Of a stretch of DNA of 37,910 nucleotides, positions 30,398 through 37,910 are shown piece by piece. A model generated the notes under the pieces. It had not been told where the DNA came from, ran no database searches, and was given only the letters and a program-made list of their open reading frames with translations. The stretch's first letter is position 1. Every line of letters begins with the position of its first letter. This stretch comes from an uncultured Verrucomicrobiales bacterium. Lineage in GTDB: Bacteria; Verrucomicrobiota; Verrucomicrobiia; Verrucomicrobiales; DEV007. Both the position numbers and the translations under genes were made by a program. Where the stretch lies: contig CAJXQE010000019.1 in assembly GCA_913058215.1 (NCBI GenBank), forward strand, positions 1 to 37,910. The letters run 5' to 3'.

Positions 30398-31477
30398 TCA
30401 AGGTGACTTCACGACAATTTCCACTCGCCGATTCAGCGCCTGGGCGTCGCGATCATCTTCAATTCCCGCGATGGGAATGAGCGGCCGATCTTTGCCGATC
30501 CCAACGACCTGAATATTCTTTGCTTCGATCCGCAGCTTCTGCTGAAGCCAGTCCCGCACCGCGGAGGCCCGCTTTAGACTGAGGTCTCTGTTGAATTCTA
30601 CGCCACCGATACTGTCGGTGTGGCCTTCGATGACAAACAGGGCATCCGGATTCGTTTGTACGAGAAAGGCGAGCTTCATCATGCTGAGACGGGCCTGCTC
30701 TTTTAGTTTATATTCATTGAACTCAAAAAGAATATCCGTCGGCAAAGCAATTTTCTCCTCACCCGATGGGAGACCTCCTGTGTGGCCAAGCAATCCGTCG
30801 AGTGTGGAATAACCTTTCACAAATTCATCGGCTTCAGTCCCGAAGGCTTTGGATACCGCATTTTTGAAAAACTCATCCGTGTCGACGCCTTTTCCGACAT
30901 CGTCGGACTGACTCAACTCCAGGATCGGCTGATCAGCGGAAACAATTGCCGAAGAATCGACCAACTTGTTCCGCATGTCGTTGATGTCCTTGGAGAACAT
31001 ATCTCCGGCAGAGATTTGGAGATCGCGACTGGCGACGTCGAGTGCCTGACTGGGAACTTTCGGAGCTTCGCCGGAAAAAATCTGAGGAGCCTCAATCGGA
31101 GCCAGGCGGATAGCCTCCTCCTTGATCTTCTCCATTAAATCAAACTCGTCGAGTGACTTGTCGATCGTGTCCATATCGGAGAGTTTCTCCGGCTTGATGT
31201 CAGGCCGGTCTTCCGGGATTGTCGAATCGGCGAGCAACTCATTCAGCTTTTTCGGATCGATCGAAAGTTGCTTGTCACCTCGCAAGGGAATGATCTTTTC
31301 CGTATATTCTTCCAGCTTCTTCTGCTGCCGAATGGCCCCGAGCGCGAGGTAGAGAAGCATGTGAATAATCACCGAAACAAAGATAGCCAGCAGAACCCAC
31401 CAACCAACGTTGCGGGTTTCCACTTTGAAGACCGAACCCTGTGCTGGGGCCGGATGCCAATCGTATTCAGAAGCCAT
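30398..31477 (-). CDS. inner-membrane-anchored OmpA/MotB-domain protein
   Basis: 359 residues. A short cytoplasmic N-terminus is followed by one membrane helix (about 24-49, 'VGWWVLLAIFVSVIIHMLLY'), not a cleaved signal. A long acidic, probably extended periplasmic region runs to about residue 240. The C-terminal OmpA-like peptidoglycan-binding domain shows 'ILFEFNEYKLKEQA', 'FVIEGHTDSIGGVEFNRDLS', in parts, 'RASAVRDWL', 'VVGIGKDRPL' and 'NRRVEIVV'. Such proteins tie the cytoplasmic membrane to the cell wall. The TolA/TonB-like layout (helix, spacer, C-terminal binding domain) is notable, but no tolQ/tolR or exbB/exbD is adjacent. It is divergent from the lipase maturation factor gene. Confidence 0.87.
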   Translation of the reverse strand: MASEYDWHPAPAQGSVFKVETRNVGWWVLLAIFVSVIIHMLLYLALGAIRQQKKLEEYTEKIIPLRGDKQLSIDPKKLNELLADSTIPEDRPDIKPEKLSDMDTIDKSLDEFDLMEKIKEEAIRLAPIEAPQIFSGEAPKVPSQALDVASRDLQISAGDMFSKDINDMRNKLVDSSAIVSADQPILELSQSDDVGKGVDTDEFFKNAVSKAFGTEADEFVKGYSTLDGLLGHTGGLPSGEEKIALPTDILFEFNEYKLKEQARLSMMKLAFLVQTNPDALFVIEGHTDSIGGVEFNRDLSLKRASAVRDWLQQKLRIEAKNIQVVGIGKDRPLIPIAGIEDDRDAQALNRRVEIVVKSP

Positions 31478-31562
31478 AAGGGTTTTCGAAAAAATACAGA
31501 ACCCCGCAAGATAAGGCCATTTTCCGTTTTCGGCAAAGGCAGAAGGGGCTTATTAAAAGAAC

Positions 31563-33155
31563 GTGGCAGGGACGTTTTCGCATAGATTTTTCTCCGAATG
31601 GCTCACGGAATACCGAATTTCGCGCAGTCTGCTGGTTCGTGGTCTCGGATTGATCTACCTGATCGCGATTCTCTCGTGGTGGAGTCAGGCGATCCTGCTG
31701 GTAGGGGAGAACGGGCTTGTTCCTGCGGCAGATTTCCTCGAAGTGGTCGATTCTAATCTGACGGCGCAGGGAAAAAGCAGTTTTGCGGCATTGCCCAACC
31801 TCTTCTGGATTACCGGAGCATCAGATATTGCGATTCACATGCTTTGCCTGATCGGCTGTGTCTTCGCGACTCTGGTGATACTTGGATTCCTTCAGGGCCC
31901 TGCTCTGTTTGGCTTGTGGGCGATTTATCTGACTTTTGTCCACACGGGCAATGCCTTCATGAGCTTTCAGTGGGACATGCTTTTACTGGAGGCTGGATTC
32001 CTCGCCCTGTTTGTTTCCCCCTGGAAATTTCGGACCTCGTGGCGGAATCCCGAATCGCTCTCCCTGGTGAATCGTGTCGGGATATTCGGCTTCTGGTTTC
32101 TCATCGCCAAACTCATGTTTTTCTCAGGTTGGGTAAAGCTCGCCTGGGCAACGGATGCCAACCCCGAATGGTGGGGCGAGGACACGGCGATGACTTTTCA
32201 CTACATGACTCAACCGCTCCCATGCTGGACGGCGTGGTGGGCGCATCAGCTTCCGGTCTGGTTTCATAAGTTCTCCCTCTGGCCTATGTATGCATTTGAG
32301 ATTGGATTTCCTTTCTTGATTCTATTCGGAAAAAGAGCCCGACTCATCGCCGCAATAGGAATGGCAGGATTGATGTTTTTGATTCTGCTGACGGGTAATT
32401 ACACCTTCTTCAACTGGCTGACGATTTTGCTCTGTGTGCCGCTGATTCCTGATCGATTTTGGCCAACAGGAATTTTCAAGAGTTGGTTCAAGGTCGAGTT
32501 ACCAAAACAGAAACCGAAAAAGGCACCCGAAAAGTCCGGCATTCCCCTGCGAATTCTTTTTGCATCACCGCTCATCCTTCTTCTCCTCGTGGCACTCTTG
32601 AACGTTCAAGTTGTCCTGAATGATCTGCACCGCGCGCCAATCCCGCTTTTGAAAAAAGCCCTGTCGCCGATCTGGCTGGACAAACTGGCGGGTTCCCTTT
32701 CCCCATACCGAACCGTCGGCGGCTACGGGCTTTTCCGAACAATGACCACGGAACGGCCTGAAATCATTGTCGAAGGTAGCCGTGATGGGATCACGTGGCG
32801 GGTCTACGATTTCAAATGGAAACCGGACAAACTCGACGAGCGCCCGCGCTTTGTCGCCCCTCATCAACCGCGCGTCGCCTGGCAACTCTGGTTCGCCGCA
32901 CTGGAAAAACAGTTCCATCCCCAAAGCCGAAACGCCGCCTGGTTTCAGTCGCTTGTCCTGAAGCTGCTGGACGGGGATGATTCGGTGAATGCGCTTTTCC
33001 GCGACAACCCGTTTCCTGACAAGCCTCCAAAATTTATCCGGGCCCGGCTTTTCAACTACGAGTTCACTGATCGAAAAAGCCGCAAACGCACCGGCGATTG
33101 GTGGAAACGGAAAGCAGCGGGCGAGTTTCTCCCCAAGGTCTGGAAGAACCCGTAG
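31563..33155 (+). CDS. lipase maturation factor family protein (LMF1/LMF2-like)
   Basis: 530 residues from a GTG start. Multi-pass membrane protein with about eight to nine helices in residues 20-360. Family blocks: 'YRISRSLLVRGLGLIYLIA', 'FMSFQWDMLLLEAGFLALF', 'WFLIAKLMFFSGWVKLA', 'AMTFHYMTQPLPCWTAWWAHQLP' in parts, 'GNYTFFNWLTILL', then the C-terminal soluble part 'GYGLFRTMTTERPEIIVEGSRDG', in parts, and 'PRVAWQLWFAALE'. The animal homologues help fold lipases in the ER. The bacterial role is unknown, though a part in export or folding of secreted enzymes is a fair guess given the secreted hydrolases nearby. It is divergent from the OmpA-domain gene by 85 bp. About 127 bp separate it from the alcohol dehydrogenase. 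Confidence 0.93.
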   Translation: MAGTFSHRFFSEWLTEYRISRSLLVRGLGLIYLIAILSWWSQAILLVGENGLVPAADFLEVVDSNLTAQGKSSFAALPNLFWITGASDIAIHMLCLIGCVFATLVILGFLQGPALFGLWAIYLTFVHTGNAFMSFQWDMLLLEAGFLALFVSPWKFRTSWRNPESLSLVNRVGIFGFWFLIAKLMFFSGWVKLAWATDANPEWWGEDTAMTFHYMTQPLPCWTAWWAHQLPVWFHKFSLWPMYAFEIGFPFLILFGKRARLIAAIGMAGLMFLILLTGNYTFFNWLTILLCVPLIPDRFWPTGIFKSWFKVELPKQKPKKAPEKSGIPLRILFASPLILLLLVALLNVQVVLNDLHRAPIPLLKKALSPIWLDKLAGSLSPYRTVGGYGLFRTMTTERPEIIVEGSRDGITWRVYDFKWKPDKLDERPRFVAPHQPRVAWQLWFAALEKQFHPQSRNAAWFQSLVLKLLDGDDSVNALFRDNPFPDKPPKFIRARLFNYEFTDRKSRKRTGDWWKRKAAGEFLPKVWKNP

Positions 33156-33282
33156 AGGCCCACGCCTCCCCAAGTTTCCGGACCGTCGAGCTACGAAAGT
33201 ATCGCCACCTTGGCTACGGGAAAAGAAACAGATCGCTCTACCCAAGGTTGCCTCTCCACGTCCTCAACTCTACACTACCAAC

Positions 33283-34398
33283 ATGAAAGTTCTCGCCGCT
33301 GTCCTTCACTCCGCCAAAAGCCCGCTCTCGATTGAAGAGATCGAGGTCGCTGATCCCAAAGAGGGAGAAGTTCAGGTGCGAATGCTGGCATCCGGAGTTT
33401 GCCACAGCGACCTTCATGTGATGAAAGGCGATCTTCCGCTCGGCATGCCGGTTGTTCTCGGTCATGAAGGAGCCGGTGTCGTTGAACAAGTCGGTAAAGG
33501 AGTGACCTCGGTTGCGCCCGGCGATTCAGTGGTTCCGATTTGGAGAATGTCCTGCGGTCTCTGCGGATACTGCCTCAGCGGACGTCCGGCCTTATGCGAT
33601 GTGGGAACAAAAATGCGCTTCACTGGATTGATGCCCGACGGCGGAACCCGTTTTAAAACCGCAGGCGGCGATCCGATCAAACATTACGCCGGGGTTTCCA
33701 CTTTCTCCCAGGTCTCAACGATGCCTGAGGGAGCGGTCGTCAAAATCGATCAGGATTTTCCGCTCCAGGATGCGGCGCTGATCAGTTGCGGAGTTATCAC
33801 CGGATACGGAGCCGTCTTTCGCTCCGCCTGTGTTGAACCGGGCAGCACCGTCGCCGTTTTCGGAGCAGGGGGGATTGGGTTAAATATCATCCAGAGCGCC
33901 CGGCTCGCCGGTGCCGTGGAGATCATCGCCGTAGATCCTTTTGATTCGAAAAAGAAGCATGCCGAAAGACTCGGAGCCACTCATTTCATCAACAGTAAAG
34001 AGAACAATGCGGTCGAGGCGGTGATGGATCTGACCGGCGGAATCGGAGTCGACTTTGCCTTTGAAGCCGTTGGTTTGCCGGAACCCATGGAACAGGCCTA
34101 CGACGTCACAAAAAAGGGCGGGACCTGCGTCGTGGTTGGTATTGCCCGCCAGGATGCCCGAGCCAAAATCAATGTGAACTCGCTCGTCTACGCCGAAAAG
34201 ACACTGAAGGGGTCCATCTACGGATCGACCCGCCCTCGCATCGATATCCCCCGACTGATCAATCTTTCAAAAAGTGGCGGGCTTGAGCTGGAGCCATTGC
34301 TCACAAAAACCTGGCCGCTTACTCAAATCAACGAAGCCTATGCTTCAATGGAGCGGGGAGAAGTGGCGCGCAGCCTGATCCTGCCTCAAGAAGTTTAG
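33283..34398 (+). CDS. zinc-dependent alcohol dehydrogenase (class III-like MDR)
   Basis: 371 residues from ATG 33283; the frame is open upstream into the previous gene, but the family's N-terminus begins here. Catalytic zinc ligands are Cys40 ('GVCHSDLHV'), His61-Glu62 ('GHEGAGVVE') and Cys169 ('ISCGVITGYGA'). Structural zinc cysteines are Cys91, Cys94, Cys97 and Cys105 ('SCGLCGYCLSGRPALC'). The NAD-binding motif is 'VAVFGAGGIGLN'. It oxidises an alcohol or an aldehyde-thiol adduct with NAD(P); the substrate is not clear from the sequence. Cytoplasmic. The next gene starts 5 bp downstream, so they form an operon. Confidence 0.93.
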   Translation: MKVLAAVLHSAKSPLSIEEIEVADPKEGEVQVRMLASGVCHSDLHVMKGDLPLGMPVVLGHEGAGVVEQVGKGVTSVAPGDSVVPIWRMSCGLCGYCLSGRPALCDVGTKMRFTGLMPDGGTRFKTAGGDPIKHYAGVSTFSQVSTMPEGAVVKIDQDFPLQDAALISCGVITGYGAVFRSACVEPGSTVAVFGAGGIGLNIIQSARLAGAVEIIAVDPFDSKKKHAERLGATHFINSKENNAVEAVMDLTGGIGVDFAFEAVGLPEPMEQAYDVTKKGGTCVVVGIARQDARAKINVNSLVYAEKTLKGSIYGSTRPRIDIPRLINLSKSGGLELEPLLTKTWPLTQINEAYASMERGEVARSLILPQEV

Positions 34399-34403
34399 AA
34401 AAA

Positions 34404-34886
34404 ATGCGGCGTTTCTGGATCAAACTGATTGTCAATCTGGCGATTCCCCCGGGAGTCTGGTGGATTCGCCGGCACGAGGCGGTGATTCTCCGTGAAGGGC
34501 GTGTCCTTTCTGAGGAGGAATTCGGCTGGGCCCGGCAGGTAGGAGTGGACGAGCCCGAAACCGTTCGAGTCCTCCCAGTCCCCAGAGTTCCGACTCCCGG
34601 TGCGCCGATTCTAAAACTAATGGCCGGACTTTCCCGGGTTCCAGTCGACTCCCCCACCGGAATGGCAGTGAATCGCGGAATTTTTCTGGAGGCCTCCCAC
34701 GCAACCAACCCATCCCTGCTCGTCCACGAACTTGTTCATGTGGCGCAGTTCGAAAAAATGGGAGGAATCGCCGCTTTCCTCAGAGAGTATCTGACCCAAT
34801 GCCTCCGCGACGGTTACTGGGACTCTGCCATGGAAGAAGAAGCTCGCGCAGCGGCGGCCCCATTTCCGCGCCCACCCGACCGGTGA
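34404..34886 (+). CDS. small HExxH protein, putative zinc metallopeptidase
   Basis: 160 residues. The only clear motif is 'LLVHELVHVAQFEKMGG', an HExxH helix near residue 108, followed by 'YWDSAMEEEARAAAA', whose glutamates may supply the third zinc ligand as in gluzincins. The N-terminal 35 residues are amphipathic and Arg/Trp-rich ('IPPGVWWIRRHEAVILREGR') and there is no clear signal peptide. The wording 'HELVHVAQ...GGI..FLREYL' resembles small uncharacterised bacterial HExxH proteins of the DUF4157 kind, but I do not recognise an exact family. It follows the alcohol dehydrogenase by 5 bp, implying co-transcription. Function unknown. Confidence 0.7.
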   Translation: MRRFWIKLIVNLAIPPGVWWIRRHEAVILREGRVLSEEEFGWARQVGVDEPETVRVLPVPRVPTPGAPILKLMAGLSRVPVDSPTGMAVNRGIFLEASHATNPSLLVHELVHVAQFEKMGGIAAFLREYLTQCLRDGYWDSAMEEEARAAAAPFPRPPDR

Positions 34887-34956
34887 GCTTTTCCCAAAGT
34901 GGAAACGCACATCCGCCATAGTGGCCGGGTAGAGTTGCAGGATAGCCTTTGACCTT

Positions 34957-36552
34957 ATGAAGCATCTTTTGAGTTTGATCCTGCCTCCTCATTTCACTCC
35001 CTTTAATTATCTGATCCCCGCTTCACTGATTCTTTGCTCAAGCGTCATTTTTGCAGCCGGGGAAAAGGAAGCACCAACCCGCATTGATGACCGCCGGGAA
35101 CTTTTCGTTGAAGACTCTCTCATTGATCGAATCGAAGGAGATGGAAGCCTTCGATTGCATCATCCAACTTCTCAGGAAATTTCACTGAATCACGATGAGG
35201 AGTGGGAAGGAACCGGGTCCGGATATCACAGCATTTTTCAGGATGGGGAGATTTACCGAATGTATTACAAAGCCTGGCACCTGGATGTCTCACCGGGCAA
35301 AGTCAATACAGGGACTCATCCACTTTTTTGCTGCTATGCAGAAAGCAAAGACGGGATTCACTGGACGAAACCGAAGCTTGGAATCCATGAATTCAAGGGA
35401 TCAAAAGAGAACAACATCGTCATGGTGAGCGGACCCCTCGGAGATTTGAAAGTGGATGCCGGACACCCCGCAGTTTTCCGCGACAACAATCCGGCCGCAC
35501 CAGATGCGGAGCGCTACAAAGCTGTCGTGCGATCCTCGGGAAAAAGCGGACTGCTCGTGTTTCAGTCTCCCGATGGACTCCATTGGAAACTAAGAAGCAA
35601 GGCTCCCATCTTTAGCGGCATAGGAGCTTTCGATTCCCAGAACCTCGCTTTCTGGGATCCTACGCTCGGAAAATACCGGGCTTACTGGAGAATTTTTACC
35701 GAGGGCGTTACAACGGAAAAAGAGTGGGCACCCGGAGGTTACCGGGCAATTCGAACAGCGACTTCCGAAGACTTGGATAATTGGAGTAAAGCGAAAGACC
35801 TCACTTATCAGGACTCGCCGGCAGAGCACCTTTACACCAATCAAGTGAAGCCCTATCTGCGTGCTCCGCATCTTCTCTTAGGATTCCCCACCCGCTATGT
35901 CGAACGCAAGCCGACCAGCTCCATGACTGCCCTGCCTGATTCGAAAGAACGGGAAATGCGCGCTTCAGCGACGGAACGATATGGCTACGCTCTGACGGAA
36001 GGGCTGGTGATGGCGAGCCGCGACGGCGTTCATTTTAAACGCTGGAACGAAGCCTTTCTCCGACCCGGAATTGAGCGAAAGGGAACCTGGCATTACGGGC
36101 ACCAATACATGGCCTGGCATGCGGTGGAAACCCGATCGTCTACACCCGGCGCTCCCAATGAATTGTCCCTCTACGCGTCCGAAGATTACTGGCACGGGAA
36201 AGGAAGCGCCCTGCGTCGCTACACTCTTCGACTTGATGGCTTTGTTTCTTTCCACACCAACTGGAAAGGCGGCGAACTCGTCACCCGGCCGATCATTTTG
36301 AAAGGAAAATCCTTGAGCGTAAATTTTGCAACTTCGGCAGCGGGAAGTTTGCGCCTTGAAATTCAAAATCCGGATGGATCCCCCGTTCCCGGGTTTGGAC
36401 TCGACGACTGTGTCGAACAATTTGGCGACTCAGTAGATCGAACTATGACCTGGAAAAAAGGCACCGATCTTTCTGCCGTTTCCGGAAAGCCGGTTCGACT
36501 TCGCTTTGTTGGCAAGGATGCAGACCTTTATTCCTACAAAGCGAATCCCTGA
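34957..36552 (+). CDS. secreted beta-propeller, glycoside-hydrolase 43/32-like
   Basis: 531 residues with a long signal sequence (about 1-34). The body begins 'DDRRELFVEDSLIDRIEG', then 'YHSIFQDGEIYRMYYKAW', 'YAESKDGIHWTKPKLGI', 'SPDGLHWKLRSKAP', 'LAFWDPTLGKYRAYWRI' and 'MASRDGVHFKRWNEAFLRPG'. These repeated 'S.DG.HW' and 'YRMYYR' blades are those of the five-bladed propeller of GH43/GH32-related proteins found widely in PVC bacteria. A C-terminal beta-sandwich part starts near residue 440. The acidic catalytic residues cannot be fixed from the sequence alone, so enzyme activity is inferred. It has its own 70-bp upstream gap and ends 3 bp before the convergent sulfatase gene. Confidence 0.82.
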   Translation: MKHLLSLILPPHFTPFNYLIPASLILCSSVIFAAGEKEAPTRIDDRRELFVEDSLIDRIEGDGSLRLHHPTSQEISLNHDEEWEGTGSGYHSIFQDGEIYRMYYKAWHLDVSPGKVNTGTHPLFCCYAESKDGIHWTKPKLGIHEFKGSKENNIVMVSGPLGDLKVDAGHPAVFRDNNPAAPDAERYKAVVRSSGKSGLLVFQSPDGLHWKLRSKAPIFSGIGAFDSQNLAFWDPTLGKYRAYWRIFTEGVTTEKEWAPGGYRAIRTATSEDLDNWSKAKDLTYQDSPAEHLYTNQVKPYLRAPHLLLGFPTRYVERKPTSSMTALPDSKEREMRASATERYGYALTEGLVMASRDGVHFKRWNEAFLRPGIERKGTWHYGHQYMAWHAVETRSSTPGAPNELSLYASEDYWHGKGSALRRYTLRLDGFVSFHTNWKGGELVTRPIILKGKSLSVNFATSAAGSLRLEIQNPDGSPVPGFGLDDCVEQFGDSVDRTMTWKKGTDLSAVSGKPVRLRFVGKDADLYSYKANP

Positions 36553-36555
36553 ACT

Positions 36556-37864
36556 TTATTGGATTGACGACTTTCGCCGGTCTGCCAGAGCCCTTTTCAA
36601 AATTCCCAAGGGCCGACCGTGAGAGATATCGTCTTTCACATCGGTGACTTCTCCGGGATCGGCGCGAAGATCGGTGAGAATGCTGGCGTCCAGCTTGCCC
36701 TTTTCATCAATCCACTCGGTGTACCGATAGTCTCCGTAGCGAAGGCTGTGTCCCATGAATTTCCCATGAGGATAAACGGTGTAGGCATGCTTGCGATGCT
36801 CCGACTCAGGATTTTCGAAGAGGCCGGCAAAACTTTTCCCCTGAACATGATCAGGTATTTTCAAACCACTGAGATCGCACAAAGTCGGATAGATATCGAT
36901 CAGCTCCACCATCGTGTCCGTCTTGACCTTGCTTGCACCACCCGGAGCCCGGACCATCAGCGGAACTCTCGTGTCGCATTCGAAATTGGTGTGTTTGCAC
37001 CAGGAGGAATGATCCCCCAGTTTCCATCCGTGATCTCCCCAGAGCACCACGATGGTATTGTCCGCTTCACCTGATTGATCCAAAGCGTCGAGCATTCGAC
37101 CAAGATTGGCATCCGTGTAGCTGACGCAAGCGGCATAGCCGTGAAGGAGACGCTTGTTGAGCTCATCAGAAAAATCCGTCGGCTTTTTCCCCTCGTAATC
37201 GCAGTAGGCCTTCATTTCCCCCGCCGATACATTTCGGGCGTAGTCAGGATATCCGGGAGGAAACCCGGCGTTGTCCGGCATCGAAAAAGAATCCCGCTCG
37301 TAAAGATCCCAGTATTTCTTCGGTGCAATAAAAGGCAGGTGCGGCTTGGTGAAGCCGACTGCGAGAAAAAATGGAGAGTCCTCTTTCGCCAGCGATTTCA
37401 GTTTCTTCGCAGCTGTGACCGCCCTTGCTCCATCGGTATAGACATCGTCTGCTACGTCAGCGGACTCCGTTGTTGGACCGCGGAGCCTCTTCTTATCTTT
37501 GCCGGGGTTGGCCTTTTGAAACGCAAGAGCTGCTGCTTCGCTTTCCTTGAGCGCGTAGTTCTTCCCTTTCACACTGAGATACTCATCCCAGTTCTTTTCA
37601 TCGACACCGGGACCTCCGGAACCATGATAAATCTTTCCTATGCCAACGGTGCGATAGCCCTCGCTCCTGAAATGTTGCTGCAATGTAAGGACATCCGCGT
37701 GACGCTTTCTCCATCCGTCGACGTGATAAGTATGCTCCTTCGTTTTCGTTGGATAGAGCCCGGTCATCAAGGACACCCGCGAAGCTCCGCAAACAGCCTG
37801 CTGACAGTATGCCCTGTTGAATTGAATCCCGGATGCCGCCAAACGATCAAAGTTCGGTGTGACC
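36556..37864 (-). CDS. iduronate-2-sulfatase-like protein, 5'-truncated at contig end
   Basis: About 436 genuine codons; the start is lost at the contig end. The first real residues are 'VTPNFDRLAASGIQF'. The active-site blocks are 'QQAVCGASRVSLMTG' (formylglycine Cys in CxASR), 'GIGKIYHG', 'FTKPHLPFIAPKKYWDLY', in parts, 'LWGDHGWKLGDHSSWCKHTNFE', in parts, and 'DTRVPLMVRAPG', all as in the iduronate-2-sulfatase group. The signal peptide and the first metal-binding Asp pair are missing. An apparent start 10 codons further out is coded by adapter sequence and is not real. Enzymes of this group remove 2-O-sulfate or related sulfates from glycans. It converges with the propeller gene at 34957-36552. 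Confidence 0.92.
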
Positions 37865-37910
37865 CTGTCTCTTATACACATCTCCGAGCCCACGAGACCG
37901 AGGCTGATCT
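37865..37910. other. Nextera (Tn5) i7 adapter, sequencing artefact
   Basis: CTGTCTCTTATACACATCT at 37865-37883 is the Tn5 mosaic end in reverse; it is followed by the rest of the adapter to 37898, an 8-base index CGAGGCTG (37899-37906) and ATCT. It is the exact reverse complement of 3-48. Not genomic. Confidence 0.97.

Noticed and set aside
3-37910. terminal inverted repeats of a transposon or linear plasmid
   Set aside because: The repeats are Nextera adapter with index, not biological sequence, and no transposase is present.

Overview
This looks like one assembled contig from an environmental or draft genome of a Verrucomicrobiota (PVC superphylum) bacterium. The lineage call rests on family content: two DUF1501 proteins, a PSCyt1/DUF1549/DUF1553 cytochrome-type protein, three type I sulfatases, a verrucomicrobial-style secretin-like protein, EF-hand secreted proteins, a secreted xylose-isomerase-like TIM barrel and a lipase-maturation-factor homologue. 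Both ends of the contig are not genomic. Positions 1-48 and 37865-37910 are Illumina Nextera (Tn5) adapter carrying the same i7 index, in inverted orientation. The two outermost genes are therefore truncated, and the apparent 46-bp terminal inverted repeat is an artefact.

Layout. 49-4397: a partial LamG-like secreted protein, an alpha/beta-hydrolase esterase translationally coupled to an EF-hand/SGNH-like protein (minus strand), then divergently a sialate O-acetylesterase (plus). 4454-6609: a secretin-derived protein built of two tandem copies of the secretin module, divergent from a small secreted pseudopilin-like protein, with a perfect 13-bp inverted repeat between them. 6644-9684: Tat-exported sugar isomerase-like protein, membrane coiled-coil protein (minus), secreted zinc metalloprotease with a Lys/Arg-rich insert. 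9723-12912: sulfatase and a convergent, overlapping orphan DUF1501 protein. 12972-15010: NAD-dependent epimerase and MidA-like methyltransferase. 15057-19564: plus-strand run of a class A penicillin-binding protein lacking its SxxK catalytic pair, a DUF3147 membrane protein and a second sulfatase.

19782-31477 is a ten-gene minus-strand block: A-type Fe-S carrier, second zinc metalloprotease, UvrD/Rep helicase, DUF4870 membrane protein flanked by 14-bp direct repeats, the DUF1501 / PSCyt1-DUF1549-DUF1553 / four-EF-hand cluster, queC and queF (queuosine pathway) and a membrane-anchored OmpA-domain protein. 31563-36552 runs on the plus strand: lipase maturation factor, zinc alcohol dehydrogenase, a mini HExxH protein and a secreted beta-propeller glycosidase-like protein. 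A 5'-truncated iduronate-2-sulfatase-type gene closes the window.

Taken together, the exported sulfatases, carbohydrate esterases, isomerase-like protein, glycosidase-like propeller and the DUF1501/PSCyt pair suggest a life on sulfated and acetylated polysaccharides, interleaved with housekeeping genes (cell wall, Fe-S, queuosine, helicase). No rRNA, convincing tRNA, CRISPR array, insertion sequence or integrase was seen. The observations most worth following are the degenerate transpeptidase site, the duplicated secretin module with its divergent pseudopilin-like partner and palindromic promoter, a degenerate sulfatase active site, the 10-bp-phased intergenic repeats and a structured intergenic element at 19643-19703.
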